Source: Sternotherus odoratus (Eukaryota > Chordata > Testudines > Kinosternidae). From it: a stretch of 64,000 nucleotides of DNA. How positions within the stretch are numbered: the stretch's first letter is position 1; every line of letters starts with the position of its first letter. Where the stretch lies: assembly GCA_032164245.1 (NCBI GenBank), contig JAVMKO010000001.1:16281603-16345602 (forward strand). Reading direction: 5' to 3'. The notes below the pieces were generated by a model, which saw nothing but the letters and a program-made list of their open reading frames with translations, did not search any database and had not been told where the DNA came from. The translations under genes and the position numbers were made by a program. Below, piece after piece: positions 10,540-23,387 of the stretch.

Positions 10540-12115
10540 AAGAAACAGGTACAAAGGTGATTAATCCAGAAGAATCAAGAAGAGCAAATTGGATCTGGAT
10601 ATTACACTCTAGTCTAGCAGAAAATATCAGACATTTCCATAAGCCGACTGCTCTTCCCATATTCATTGACATATGCAGATTAGATGATGATGATACGGAA
10701 AATACTTTCAACAAGACCAATTGTCATGGGTACAAATCCTGCTACAGAAAGTTTAACAGGACTAAACCTAAAAGTTGAGGGGGAAAAAACGATAAAGTGA
10801 ATCAACCTGAACAACTGCAGCAGAAATATACACATTTAAGCAATCAACACAAAAGACCCCCCAGAAAAAGAAGTGTTCTTTATTGTGAAATGAATATACT
10901 ATCAGAAGACTATGAAGTTTCTATCCTTGGCATAGATAGTTGGGTACACAAGTGTGCACTTCAGCTGCAAGACCAATGCTTGCTTGCAAAACTTAGTGCT
11001 TGGGACTTAATGTTTTAAGAGCCAAAGTATCATGCAAGTTTCTCTCTATAACGGAGTCTGAGAGAAGAAAATTGAGCAAAATAACACAGAGATGATGTTG
11101 TATGGGGTTGCCTTTGCTGAACTGATAGCATACACTGAAGATACAAGACTGAATGCAGATGTGTCTCCGGTCTTTACCTCACAAAGCTCTGTACAGCTAG
11201 CCTAGCAGAGCTGGGGATGACACTGGTGGTGCATTCACAGCACTGAACTAAAATCTAGCATCCTTTTACACATTCCAGATCTTCAAGACATGAAGAGGGA
11301 TGTGATGTGCTCCTTGCCTTCAACCAGGATACTGGGCATGACCTCCAAAAAGCAAGCAAGCAAGACTGTGATGAAGCAGCACTTCACCTTTCCCAAACAA
11401 CAAAAAATATTCAAAGGGACATGTTTCAAATTAAAAAAAAAAACAGTTTAATGGAATTCTTATGCTTCCTTGAAAAGTATATTGCAAAGTTGGTAGGAGA
11501 TGGCAAAGAGGTAATCATCACAGATGGTTAAGATGCACCCAGCACATGATGAGACCAATTGTTCCTCATGCCACCACAAGGAAGCAGATACCAGAATGTT
11601 TCTGCATGGGTATGAAGCATTCAGTCAAGAATATACTAAAGTTCTTATACACACTGTTGACACACATGTGGTAGTCCTGGATGATACATGTGTGCAAAAG
11701 CTTCAGATACCTGAACTGTGGATTACATTTGGAACCAGTCACCACTTGAGATATATACCTGCTTCTGAAATTTCTTCTTCACTTGACCTGAGCAATTCAA
11801 AGGCTTTACCAGCGTTTCATGTCTGTGTTGGTTGTGACCCAGTGTCTGCCTTTATTGGAAGAGGAAATAAATCTGCATGGGAGACCTGGAAGGCATTTGA
11901 AGAAGTGACCCCCTGCTTTCTTGGATTTTTGCTGTACCACAACATACAGATGATCAACCTATGTCTCTGTCAAAGTGCTTTGTGGTGATTCTGTTCAACA
12001 GGATGAGTGGCACAAAACAGTGCTATGCGGAGGCCTGCAAATGGCTCTTCACACAGAAGGGCAGAGGTGGGGAATTCCTTCCCCTGGCCAACACTGCTCT
12101 GGTTCAACACACTAA
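10540..12115 (+). pseudogene. Broken copy of a multicopy animal gene family with FEN/PIN-like acidic motifs
   Basis: Collinear plus-strand blocks look like one ancient gene. At 10557-10775 a Cys/His-containing segment ends CHGYKSCYRKF. At 10797-11015 the text reads VHKCALQLQDQCLLAKL. At 11307-11528 there is a helical segment. At 11524-11955 lie HKEADTRMFLH, HTVDTHVVVLDD, LWITFGTSHHLRYIP and FHVCVGCDPVSAF. At 11961-12115 come CFVVILFNRMSGT and LFTQKGR. The blocks before 11525 and after 11955 share one frame; the central block is in another, so at least two frameshifts plus in-frame stops disable it. I recall closely similar motif sets in repeated uncharacterised proteins of corals, fish and other animals, often as many copies per genome. 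The spacing EAD...D-T-D...GCD recalls XPG/FEN nucleases, but here the second D of the middle motif is H. Function is inferred, not shown. Confidence 0.6.
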
Positions 12116-12184
12116 CTGATCTGCATAGCAAGCAGGACACTGCTGAGGTCAGCCCTTAATTCCTGCTCCTGGGCTCACCACACC

Positions 12185-15100
12185 CAAGGAATAGGGATGG
12201 TTTGAGGGCACTGATAGAGTCCACTGTGGACAACTGTCCCAGATACAAGTTATTATTGTCATGAACTTCTAGGATGTGGCTGCAAAATGGGGGTACCAAG
12301 TCAGGTGCAAGTGTGTCAGGCAGCACTGAGTTGCTCGCTCCTGTGTCACTGTGATGGGGAATGTGATGTTTCCATATACTGGAGATGGCGAAAGTCTGTG
12401 TTGTTTCTTTATTAGTTTTAGACTGCATGTTTATGTAAGCTGCCATTTCAAAATTTTTTAGAAACAGAAATATCCTTTTATGCATAGATCAATCTGAAAT
12501 ATGGTTATTAGCAAAGATAAATGTATCTTTCTGTTCACAAACAGAAACTAGTAAACTTATAATGTTATATTTATATAGGAAATGGTAGTGTAGTAAATAC
12601 TCTCTGGGAACACTACAGAGGATGCTAATTCTTAATATTTTTGTATAATATCAAGCCCTCACAATACATTGCTTTAGTCTTAGATGTCCTAAAGACAGTA
12701 GGAATATACATACGCAACCTCCCTGCTTCCACCTCCTCACCTCACTGGGATGGTTTAACCATAACTAACCAGCAGAAAAAGTGCATCCAGAATTTAAAAT
12801 GGCTGCCACAGCCAACATGGCATGAATTTGCAATGCTGACATATGTGAAAATCTTTATTAGGTCATGCCCTAATACGCTGACAAATGTCATGCTTTTATC
12901 ATAAAACTCAATATTTCTTTCACAAATTTCATTGGCTGAAGAGCGTTTTGGAGATTGAGAGGTATTTGGCCTCATTTACATCCAAACTGCCTTGTGCAGT
13001 ACTCCAAAAATTAGCAATATAACATGGAAACGTATAGTAGCGGCTATATTTCTATGGCAATGATCTCAAATCTATTAGTGTTAATTCTTTACTTTCAGTT
13101 ATTCTTATTAGGAGCAAGATACCCAGTCCTGTGATTCTGTAGTGTAATATATGCTATTGATATTAAGTGACAGGTTTCTACTAAAGTCAAATCCATCTAA
13201 TATTTGCCAATAACCAGGTCTGTCAATTGCAGAAGAAATGCAAATCGCCACTCATTGATTATTGATCACATGGTTTTACAACAATTGCTTTTGAAATTGG
13301 CACTGTAGCTGAAGTACCTTAAGCTACTGTAATAAATTCTATTTAAAGTATCAATGGGATTTAAGAATTGAATAGCTGTTGTATGCTTGTGGAAGTGCCT
13401 TCCTTTTATCTTTTATTGCATTCTTTTGGTATTTGCTGATGAGAGTTCACTTAGGTCTTTAGGATGAAATGATGCAGTTTACACAAGCTCTGTGCTGTTT
13501 AATTGAAAGGAAGTGAAATTCAGCAGGTGGTGTTACTATGGAGTACTTTCCATTGGTGCAACTCCAACCTATAGACTGGAATATAAGCTGCAGTCCCTTT
13601 AGTTGATAGCTCAGGGCAATGTAGCCTTTTCTATGGGAGCATGAATAAGATGATAGGTGTGCACACCCAGAAGGCCTGTGGAGCTTTCAAGTGCTTTTCT
13701 GTTGTATAGGAAATGTAATAGGAGATTTTCATGTTTTATAGAAAGATTAAATATATTAAATAGGCTGTAAATAGTCATTGATTTAATTAGATGTATGACT
13801 GTAACTGGAGTGCCACAATAGAGACATAAAGTAATTAAAATGATTTTGTGCAATCTCACAGGTTATCTATGAAATTCTATGATATCTAGTGATCATACCA
13901 GCTTTTCTAAGAGTTATATTTCCTAATAAATATTCCAGAATTTGGAGATAAAATCTAGGATTACTGTGTTTCAGATCTGTATTTATCATGCTTGTAATTT
14001 GACAATTGGCCAAGTAGCCCCACACAATGTATAAGAATAACTGCAAACTGCAGAATAAAATGCCAGCTCATATTTTTGGCACTCTGGCTAGCTAGAAGTG
14101 CTTTTGCATGCTAATTTATAGGATGTCTTATCAAAGATATGTCCCAAACAAAAGATAATTCTAAAATACCGTACAAATTTCAACATTTCCATCCTGTCCA
14201 TTTTCCTTTTGTCATCTCTCCCTATGCATTTGACTCTCCCCACGGTCAAAAACATCTGGCAAGATTCACAGAAGCTTTAATGTGGCAGAAAGAAGTCAGA
14301 AGACATTTGCAACTTGTAAAAGCATCCTCCTGATTCAAAGCAATAGCATCTTGGTAGTCAATCTGCTAACTGGATTGTATTCAACAACAGACTGACTATT
14401 TATTTAAGAAGGATTCCCCAAGGAGGGATTCGTTATTCTAAAAATAATAGGAGTGTTCTGCTGTGTTTCTTTGAGAAGGCAATTTTGAACTCTTCTGCTT
14501 TAGATACAGATTAAGGAGTGAAATGAAGTGATTGGCAGAAATCATAACTAGTGAGGCATGGAAGAATACCCAGTTTTCTTACTTGTAGTCTGGTTCCCCG
14601 TTCAAAATTTAGTTAGATGGGTGCAATACCTTCTGAAGTAAATAACTAAGTGCAGGATTTGTCTTAAAGGATAAAAATATTAAATATTATTTATTAGTTT
14701 TAAACATGAATTACTTCCCCTTCATTGCCCTGTGTGGGGAACAGATGGTCACATGGGATGTTAGGGCTAGAGAAATCCATTTTAAAGTATCAAGCAGTTC
14801 TGAAGTGCCATCGAGGAGACAGGGTGAGAATGGGTTTGTCTTCCTCCAGTTCACTGAGGTGAGCTTTTCCTACAGCTAAATCAGGGTGTCTGGATTTATC
14901 CATTCAACCCCTACAGGTATGGAGAACAGCTGCATTAAGCATCTCTATGCTGTTCTCACCACTTCCATGGCAAGTCATGGGAGGCAAGAGAGTGTTAGAA
15001 TATGAATCACCAGCTGATTAGGAGTAAAGAGGGAGAAGAGACATGTACAGGAGAGATATGAAGCATAGAAATAGCTCTCTGTTCCTCCTGGCCACTCACT

Positions 15101-18100
15101 GAAGAACAATTTGCTCATTTCCAATGCATTTTTTGCGGAATGGATGATTTTAAAGCATTTTATATATTAAAATATATGCATATTTCCCCCTTCCAATAAA
15201 AGATTTTATAGGTGCATTAACTCTGGGGTGTACATTTTTCAGCTAACATATGCACACTTTGGGTGACTTAAGACAACACCACCACACCCAAGATTTGTGT
15301 ATCTTGGCCAGCCAATGTGCATGTGCTATTGCTTACTAGCTTGTCACACTTCTGATTTTGAGGTTTCAAAACCTTTAATTAAGGTCCTATGCTACACATT
15401 TTACTGATTAAAAAGATATTTTCAGAGGGTATGCCATCTTATTCAGTTCCCTTGGCATGAGTTAAAACGTTCAACTGGGAGCCAAACTCTGAACAGTTCT
15501 AAGTGCCTCTTGCAAGATGCTGAGTACCCTTAAATTCCCATTGAGTCCAGAAGGATCAATACCTCGGTCAATCAACCCCTTGATTTTAAATTACTTATCT
15601 AGAGCATAAAATCCACTCAAACTATCTTTACATTGCTTTTAATCTGATATTTCGCTCAACAGAAAAGCAACAGGAGATGGGATGTTAGAACAATTTGGAG
15701 GGGACTAATAATTAAAGATAAAGATGTCTAAAAATCTGCCACTTCTCAAAAAACAAACACAAAAAGCACTATTCAAAATATCCATTCTTAAGTGCCAGCC
15801 TCACTATTTAGGTATATGTCCATGAAATATATAGTGAACCTAGCCTGATCCTGGTGTAATAGAGGAGACCTAAAATGCTGCAATATTCGTGTCACCTTTT
15901 GCTTATATTGGCCCAGTCTAGTCAAGCCAACAGTTTGGAATAAACCATTATTAGTCATTACCCATTTGCCATGCAGATTACATTCTTCTCAGATAAATTC
16001 AGAGTTAAAGCATCCCATTTACTTGGTACCTTGTTTCCCAGAAAAGGAAGTTAAAAAAGCCAAAGAAATCCAATCTGTGAAACACAGGGGAATGTAAAGA
16101 AATTCCTCTTTCCCCCAAGTGTGTTCTCCTGTTTTATATGTCTGAAAAGGGGTTGTAAGAGCATACACTTGTGATGAAAGGGTTCAGGATTTCCCAGTGA
16201 AAAGCAGGGTGGAGGGAAGCAAGGACATACAGGGCACTCGTTTATGAAGCTCTGTCTGTTCCTGAAAATGAATATGTTTAAAACCTAATGCCTCATGTAT
16301 TTTAATGTTGTGAAGACATTTCCGTTAGTGTTCTGAATTAAAACCGAGGAACCAGCTGTAATAGCTCCAACTCCTACTCCCCTGAAAAAAAATAATCTAA
16401 CAACAACAAAAGCCTTCTTCACGTTGCACTATACATGGTATATGCTCAAACATTTCCCTTTCCATTTTTATCATCTTAAGTTAATGTATTGCTTTTACCC
16501 CCATAATGCACAAATATTGCGTCTCCCCTCCCTCCACACCTGCTTTAGAATATATGCTAGAGATTTATTTAGATATGCCAGTAAAAACATTAGTATTATT
16601 GTTTTCCTGTTTTAGTCAATTAAATCAAAGTCGTTCAGTTCTTGGTAATACTGTTCAGTTCCAATAAGAATTCCCAAATGGTGCATATATTATAGTGAAA
16701 CAGATTTTATTTCATTCCACTCATTGCTCTTGCCTGGGTTCTGAACAAGGTCATACATTGACCTTATTCTTAGCTATGCTGTCTGTTTTACCACTCAGGT
16801 CTTCTGTAAATAAAATGGTCCAGAAATAATGCCTGGGGCAAGCATATGGGGGATGAGGTGCTATGAATTCGAACCTTCCAGTCCATATAACAACAAAGTA
16901 AAAAGATAATATCTTCTATTATAATAATATAATACTGAGACTCAGCAGCTGCTCCTATGTAAATACAATACATGAGTAAAGAGATGTGACCAAATAGAAA
17001 GGTTTCTGAAGCCAACACAGGATTGAAACATCATCTACATGACAATAGAACATCCTTATTCAACTGGGTAATATTACTTCTATTTCTGTCTTATAGAGCC
17101 TGATCCAAAGCAAATGGATGTCTTTCCATTGAGTTCATTGGGCTATGAATCAGATCCATAGGGCTCAAACCTTCAAGGGATTGTGCGTTCCTTGAGTTGC
17201 TGAATTGTTTCAGCTCCAACTGACCTGCACTCGGAATTAGTCTTGCAGAAGTGCTGAGCAGCTTGAGAACTGAGCCCCTGTGGCACTTAGTTATTAGTCT
17301 CAAAGTGCTTAAAACAAAGGAAAGTAGCACCAATGACTTCAAGGAAATTAGTCGTGTGAGGGTTGCCAGGATCAGACCCATCTACAGTACAAACCAATCT
17401 ACTGAAATAATCTTGCATGAGATCTAAAGAAAGGGTTGGAATGCAGGCTAAAGTTTATCATGTGCAATACAGATCCACTTCTCACATTCTCTCATACCCA
17501 GTCTGTCCTCCCCTCCCACTTCTCTCGTTTCTGCCTCCCACTTTGTCATCTCTTAAACTTATCCTTCTTCTATTTTCTCTCAGCCCGCAGAAGGCTAACA
17601 TATACCACCACTCGGCACACATTGCTATTATTTGTGAGTTCAAATGACCTCAGAGGTCATTGGAAGAGAGCAGCCATATCCATTGTGGTGCTGGTGATAC
17701 TTTAAAATGCTGGGATCTTCATGCTAGAACCGCCAAAGGGCTTTGTTGTTGTTTTTTGAAGTTGTCATTATAGGAATGTTAAATCAGAGAATGCAGTTGA
17801 TTTAAAGGGAAATTACTCAAGAAGTCTGTCTTTTAGTTGATTTCATTTAACTGACAGATGGGGAACCACATTGCTGATGTCTTCATGACAAGTTTAAATT
17901 TATTCCTAGAACATCATTATGAGAATCTAATTATGAACAAAACACAATTTCTTTTTTGTATCGGTGGTTAAACAATAAATTCTATAAAGATAACAACAAT
18001 GGCATGAGATGTTTTATAGTAGAATCAATGGATAGAACATGAGAAGAAGCAGGGATTAATGTATTTGGTTTAAGAGTTAGTACAGCCGGTCCTTTTGTTT

Positions 18101-19190
18101 AAATTCATAACACACTTTTGACAGACTAGCTTCACTATGATCCTGATTGTAGTTTATTGAAGTCAATGGAAGAGTTTCTATTCAGTAGGGTTCCATAGGC
18201 TTTCGGATCAGACCTAGCATGAGGAAATGGACTCTAGCCAGAATTGCAGTTTGTGCACTTTTATGCATTAAAAATACTCTGGGAAACTAACTCACTGAAA
18301 ATGAATTTTCACTATATCTGCATTCACTACAGCCAGGTCACACTGTACCCTACATATGTTAGGTTACAGATTACATCTCTCTATGTAAGCAAAAGTACTG
18401 AAGATCCATTAAAGAAAAAGAGGCAAATTCAGATCTAGTGTTACATGCAGTGAACTAGACGCGGTCTGAATTTGCCCCCAAATTGTGTAAGACGGAGTAT
18501 TTCCTTGTATCTGTTGCTTGTTCTGTATATCAGATTTCCAGTTTTAGGTAGAGGAGCTTTTTTATCTTCTCCATACAAATTAATAAGTAGGTATTTAGAT
18601 TGTTTTGTCATGCTTGTGATTTTTTCATGTTTCTTATCTATCCATCTTAGCTCTCCACATCATTTCTGACCATCACCTTTCCTCCCACATTAACAAATAT
18701 ATATTTGAAACAGGTTTTGTTTTCTTGAACTGTCTAGCCCAATGCTGAAGGACAGGCTGACAGAGGAAGCTGGGTTTCCATACTGTATGTTAGCTTGAAG
18801 TACACATTATTCAGAAAATGGAATGTGAAAATCACAGACTGACAAACATTCTACATTTTTGCAGGCATATAATGGAACTATATAAAGATGGAGCAGAGCC
18901 CTTGTAAAAAAACAAAAAACAACCCACAACAATTTGCTTTTGTAAAACAAAGTATTCGGTGCCAAAGCACTATTTTCTCCCCTGAAAACAAAAGCAAAAG
19001 CCAAAGCAACACTATGCAGAAGAAAAATACCAGTACCAGTTCAGTGTTTTCTTTGCTTAATGCTACATTTTCAGGCATCCATTAGGCTAACATTGGAGCC
19101 TGCACACAATTCCCAATAATTTTAATAGAATTTATACCTGCAAACAAATAGCAGAACCATCACAAATAGGGGGGGGGGGGGAAATCACCC
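12185..19190. other. Long unique AT-rich stretch
   Basis: Seven kilobases with no recognised gene or full-length transposon. Scattered weak matches to old amniote repeats occur, for example GATCC...CCATTGAGTTCATTGG near 17100-17160, AGTTTATTGAAGTCAATGG near 18150, and a TGCTGAGTACCC...CCCATTGAGTCC stretch near 15515-15545. The open frames are short and overlapping on both strands. Confidence 0.5.
18421..18477. repeat. Short inverted repeat
   Basis: GGCAAATTCAGA near 18422 is mirrored by TCTGAATTTGCC ending near 18477, with about 30 bp between. This resembles a decayed foldback repeat of the kind common in reptile intergenic DNA. Confidence 0.5.
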
Positions 19191-19204
19191 TATAGTGTGT
19201 ATAT

Positions 19205-21071
19205 TTGTGTACACATTATACACAAATGCAAGAAGTCTGGGAAACGAGCAGGAATAATTGGAAGTCCTGAGACAGTCAAGGAACTATGAAGTGATTGGAA
19301 TAACAGAATCTTGGTGGGGTAACTCACATGACTGGAGCACTGTCATGGATGGTATAAACTGTCCAGGAAGACAGGGGGAGAAAAGGTGGAGGAGTTGCGC
19401 TGTATATAAGAGAGCAGTACGATTTCTGAGAGCTCCAGTATGAAACCGGAGAAAAGCCTCTTGAGAGTCTTTGGGATAAGTTTAGAGGCGAGAACAATAA
19501 GGGTGATGTCATGGTGGGCGTGTGCTATAGACCACTGGACCAGAAGGATGACTAGATAAGGCTTTATTCAGACAACTAATGGAACTTTCCAAATCACAGG
19601 CCCTGATTCCCATGAGGGACTTCAATCACCTGACATCTGCTGGGAGGGCAATACAGCAGTGCTCAGACAATCCAGGAGGTTTTTGGAGAGTGTTGGGGAC
19701 AACTTCCTGGTGTTAGTGCTGGAGGAACCAACTAGGGCCTGTGCTCCTCTTCACCCGCTGCTCACAAACAGGGAAGAATTGGTAGGGGAAGTGGGTGCAA
19801 CCTGGGAGGCATTGAGCATGAGATGGATCCTGACAAAAGGAAGAAAGGAGAGCAGCAGAATATGGACCCTGGGCTTCAGAAAAGCAGACTTTGATGCCCT
19901 CAGGAGACTGATGGGCAGGATCCCCTGGGAGGCTAATCTGAGGGGGAAAGGAGTCCAGGAGAGCTGGCTGTATTTTAAAGAAGTCTTATTGAGGGCACAG
20001 GAACAAACCATCCCGATGTGCAGAAAAAATAGCAAACGTGGCAAGCAACCAGCTTGGCTTAACAAAGAAATCTTCGGTAAGCTTAAACACAAAACGGAAG
20101 CTTACATGAAGTGGATAGAAAGCAAGCTAGATCGTAGGGCTCAACAGGTAGTGGTCAACGACTCAATGTCTAGTTGGCAGCAGTAGTCCTAGGGATAGTG
20201 TGTTATATTCAACAAATTCAGTAAATTCAATATATGTTGAATATGTATAGGGTCCAGAGTGACCTAGACAAATTGGAGGACTGGGCCAAAAGAAATCTGA
20301 TGAGGCTCAACAAAGAGAAGTACAGAGTACTGCACTTAGGACAGAAGAATCCCATGCACTGCTACAGGCTGCGGACTAACTGGCTAAGGGGCAGTTCTGC
20401 AGAAAAGGCCCTGGGGATTACAGTGCACGAGAAGCTGGATATGAGTCAACAGTGTGCTCTTGTTGCCAAGAAGGCCAAAGGCCTTTGTAAGAGCATTGCT
20501 AGCAGATTGAGGGAAGTGATTATTCCCCTCTATTTGGCACTGATGAGGCCACATCTGGAGTATTGTGTCCAGTTTTGGACCCCCCACTAGAGAAAGTATG
20601 TGGACAAATTGGAGAGAGTCCAGTGGAGAGTAACGAAAATGATTAAGGGACTGGGGCACATAATTTACGAGACGAGCCTGAGGGAACTGGGCTTATTTAG
20701 TCTGCAGAAGAGAAGAGTGATTTGATAGCAGCCTTCAACTACCTGAAGGGGGGGTTACAAAAAGGATGGAGCTCGGCTGTTCTCAGTGGCTGCCGATGAC
20801 AGAACAAGGAGCAATGATCTCAAGATACAGTGGGGGAGGTCTATGTGAGATAATAGGAAAACCTATTTCACTAGGAAGGTGGAGAAGCACTGGAATAGGT
20901 TACCTAGGAAGGTGGTGGAATCTGCTTCCTTAGAGGCTTTTAAGGCCCAGCTTGACAAAGCCCTGGCTGTGATGATTTAGTTGGGGGGTCGGTTCTGCTT
21001 TGAGAAGGGGGTTGGACTTGATGACCTCCTGAGGTCCCTTCCAACCCTGATATTCTATGATTCTATGATTA
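19205..21071 (+). mobile_element. CR1 LINE, endonuclease to 3' end, with internal RT deletion
   Basis: The copy starts with the end of the CR1 endonuclease region (NYEVIGITESWWGNSHDW at 19279-19332), continues through 19659-20186, where WLYFKEVLLRAQEQTIP and KQPAWLNKEIFGKLKHKTE mark the linker between endonuclease and reverse transcriptase, then jumps at about 20185-20235 directly to [20 protein letters not shown]. That motif lies near the RT C-terminus, so the catalytic RT core is missing. LEYCVQFWTPH follows at 20555-20587. The 3' UTR (VGLDDLL...LPTLIFYDSMI in translation) ends in TTCTATGATTCTATG at 21053-21067. Several frameshifts are present. The element is dead, but its order of domains is clear. 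Confidence 0.9.
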
Positions 21072-21315
21072 AAATAAGTATATGTAATATCAATTTTACA
21101 TTTCTAGCTGCATCAGGAACCACACACCGACAAGGAGCTGCAAGAGAATATGGCAGTCTCACAGGCAACTTTTTAATCTCATAATAATAGTTTACAACGT
21201 TTAACCCTAGTCCTGGTTTGTCCTTTTATCCAACCTTAGTGCCCCAATCTTCATCCTACATGAGCTGAGCACTGTACCCCAGAGCAAATCTCTAATGCAA
21301 TTCTAACAGAAAGGA

Positions 21316-21942
21316 GTGAGTAGGAGGGGAGTCCTACTGGGAGTCATTGTGGATAGTTCTCTGAAGGCATCCACGCAGTGTGCAGCGGCAGTCAAAAAAG
21401 CAAACAGGATGTTAGGAATCATTAAAAAAGGGATAGAGAATAAGTCGGAGAATATCTTATTGCCCTTATACAAATCCATGGTGCGCCCACATCTTGAATA
21501 CTGCGTACAAATGTGGTCTCCTCATCTCAAAAAGGATATCCTGGCACTAGAAAAGGTTCAGAGAAGGGCAACTAAAATGATTAGGGGGTTGGAATGGGTC
21601 CCATATGAAGAGAGATTAAAGAGGCTAGGACTTTTTAGCTTGGAAAAGAGGAGACTAAGGGGGGATATGATAGAGGTATATAAAATTATGAGTGGTGTGG
21701 AGGAAGTAAATAAGGAAAAGTTATTTACTTGTTCCCAAAATAGAAGAACTAGGGGCCACTCAATGAAATTGGCGTGCAGCATGTTTAAAACAAATAAAAG
21801 GAAGTTCTTCTTCACACAGTGCACAGTCAACCTGTGGAACTCCTTACCTGAGGAGGCTGTGAAGGCTAGGACTATAACAGTAACAGGGTTTAAAAGAGAG
21901 CTGGATAAATTCATGGAGGCTAAGTCCATAAATGGCTATTAG
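21316..21942 (+). CDS. Open 3' portion of LINE reverse transcriptase ORF2
   Basis: A 208-codon open frame covers the C-terminal part of the LINE ORF2 protein, beyond the catalytic RT core. Visible motifs are VIVDSSLKAST, NILLPLYKSMVRPHLEYC, MWSPHLKKDILALEKVQ, RATKMIRGLEWVPYEERL, KRLGLFSLEKRRLRGDMI, and near the end VNLWNSLPEEAV and FKRELDKF. The first residues are at the truncation point, so the annotated start is not a real initiation site. That more than 600 bp remain free of stops suggests the copy is younger than the other CR1 remnants here. It has no endonuclease or RT catalytic domain and cannot move itself. Confidence 0.85.
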   Translation: MSRRGVLLGVIVDSSLKASTQCAAAVKKANRMLGIIKKGIENKSENILLPLYKSMVRPHLEYCVQMWSPHLKKDILALEKVQRRATKMIRGLEWVPYEERLKRLGLFSLEKRRLRGDMIEVYKIMSGVEEVNKEKLFTCSQNRRTRGHSMKLACSMFKTNKRKFFFTQCTVNLWNSLPEEAVKARTITVTGFKRELDKFMEAKSINGY

Positions 21943-22140
21943 CCGGGATGGGTAATGAATGGTGTCCCTAGCCTCTGTCTGTCAGAGGGGGGTGATGGAT
22001 GGCAGGAGAGAGATCGCTCGATCATACCTGTTAGGTTCACTCACTCCGGGGCACCTGGCATTGGCCACTGTCGGTAGACAGGATGCTGGGCTAGATGGAC
22101 ATTTGGTCTGACCCAGTATGGCCGTTCTTATGTTCTTATG
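21316..22140 (+). mobile_element. CR1-like LINE of the GTTCTTATG type, 5'-truncated
   Basis: This 5'-truncated copy consists of the end of the reverse transcriptase ORF and a 3' UTR that terminates in GTTCTTATGTTCTTATG (about 22124-22140). It differs from the CR1 immediately upstream in both protein text and 3' terminus, so it is a separate insertion of another subfamily. The 3' UTR carries the block AGATGGACATTTGGTCTGAC, which recurs in reverse at 23191 and 46204. Confidence 0.9.
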
Positions 22141-22144
22141 GGAA

Positions 22145-23190
22145 AGAGAAAGAGAGATGACAAAAATCACGAGTAACATTTATATGACAGGTAAGCCAAC
22201 TGTGGTACTCTGATTTATTTCACTTTTGTTTGGAAGGTCATTTTCAGAGTTTAGAAGGGACAATCATTATAATTTTGGTTGTTAAGTAATATTTTCATAT
22301 ATTTCTATAGGATTTTATAACAGATATGTGGAAAACCGACTGGTTCATACACAGCACAGGATGCTTTGAATTAAGGTATGTTCTTCTACCATGTACGTAA
22401 ATGTGTGCTGAGTTTAGCATGGTGCTTTGGCTTTAGAATAAGGCTTATACCTGGGGCTCTGCATTGTCTTGAGTAACCCTATATCATGAATGGAGTGCTG
22501 CAATCCTGTATGATTTTATCATTGTTTTGACTAACCCTATCTAGTTTGCTCTCTTTGCCCAGGATTCATTGAACCAATGTGTGGAATATATGGACTGTGC
22601 CAGCTTCCTGAAATTTTAATGAGGGCTGTCAGAAATAGGGATCTCAGTCATTAATTTTGTGAGGAGTTTTATTGTTGACCCATAAGAGGACCAAGTTCTT
22701 GTGAGTTTAGGATCTCCTGGGATTGCATAGAGACCGCTTTGCCAAAACAGCTGCATGCTAGGCTGCTCCAAACACATGTATTTAAAAATCACTTCTTATA
22801 CTGGATTCTCCCAAGCAGCATTCTATATCCATTTGGTACAACCTCGGGGGTTAAAGGTCAGCATAAGGCAGGATTTTATATTGAGTATTTCGATGGCCAG
22901 TGCATAGTGACATGGTTTAGGTGATTTTCCTTGACTCCCTCCAGAAGCCCTATAAATCTGCAGTTAGGATGTCATTATTCTTAGTTTTTGACATATAATT
23001 GGCTTTGACGGTTGCTCATTTGAATTAGTAATGGCTCTGTAGTAGGAAAGCTTTGGGGATTGCCAACCGAACACCTGGAATAAGCTACCTGGTTCCATTA
23101 CAAAAAAAGCAAATCGACTGTCAGGAAGTGTGATATTCAAGATGAGGGGAACAGATACTGTTTTTCCCATTTCTGTTTGAGTCACACTCT
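22145..23190. other. Unique non-coding DNA
   Basis: Nothing recognisable beyond short open frames. The composition is AT-rich and the codon pattern is unstructured. Confidence 0.5.
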
Positions 23191-23387
23191 AGAACATAAG
23201 AATGGTGATATTGGGTCAGACCAAAGGTCCATCCAGCCCAGTATCCTGTCTACTGACAGTGACCAATGCTTGGTGCCCCAAAGTAAGACCCTAATAGGTG
23301 ATGATCAAATGATCTCTCTCCTGCCATCCACCGCCACCATCTGATAAACAGAGTCCAGGGACACCATTCCTTACCGATTCTGGCTAA
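23191..23387 (-). mobile_element. CR1-like 3' UTR fragment (GTTCTTATG type)
   Basis: The left edge is AGAACATAAGAATGG, the complement of the 3' tail seen at 22140. It is followed by TTGGGTCAGACCAAAGGTCC and CTGCCATCCACCGCCACCAT, matching the complement of the 3' UTR at about 21940-22140. Only about 200 bp are present, with no coding part. Confidence 0.9.
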
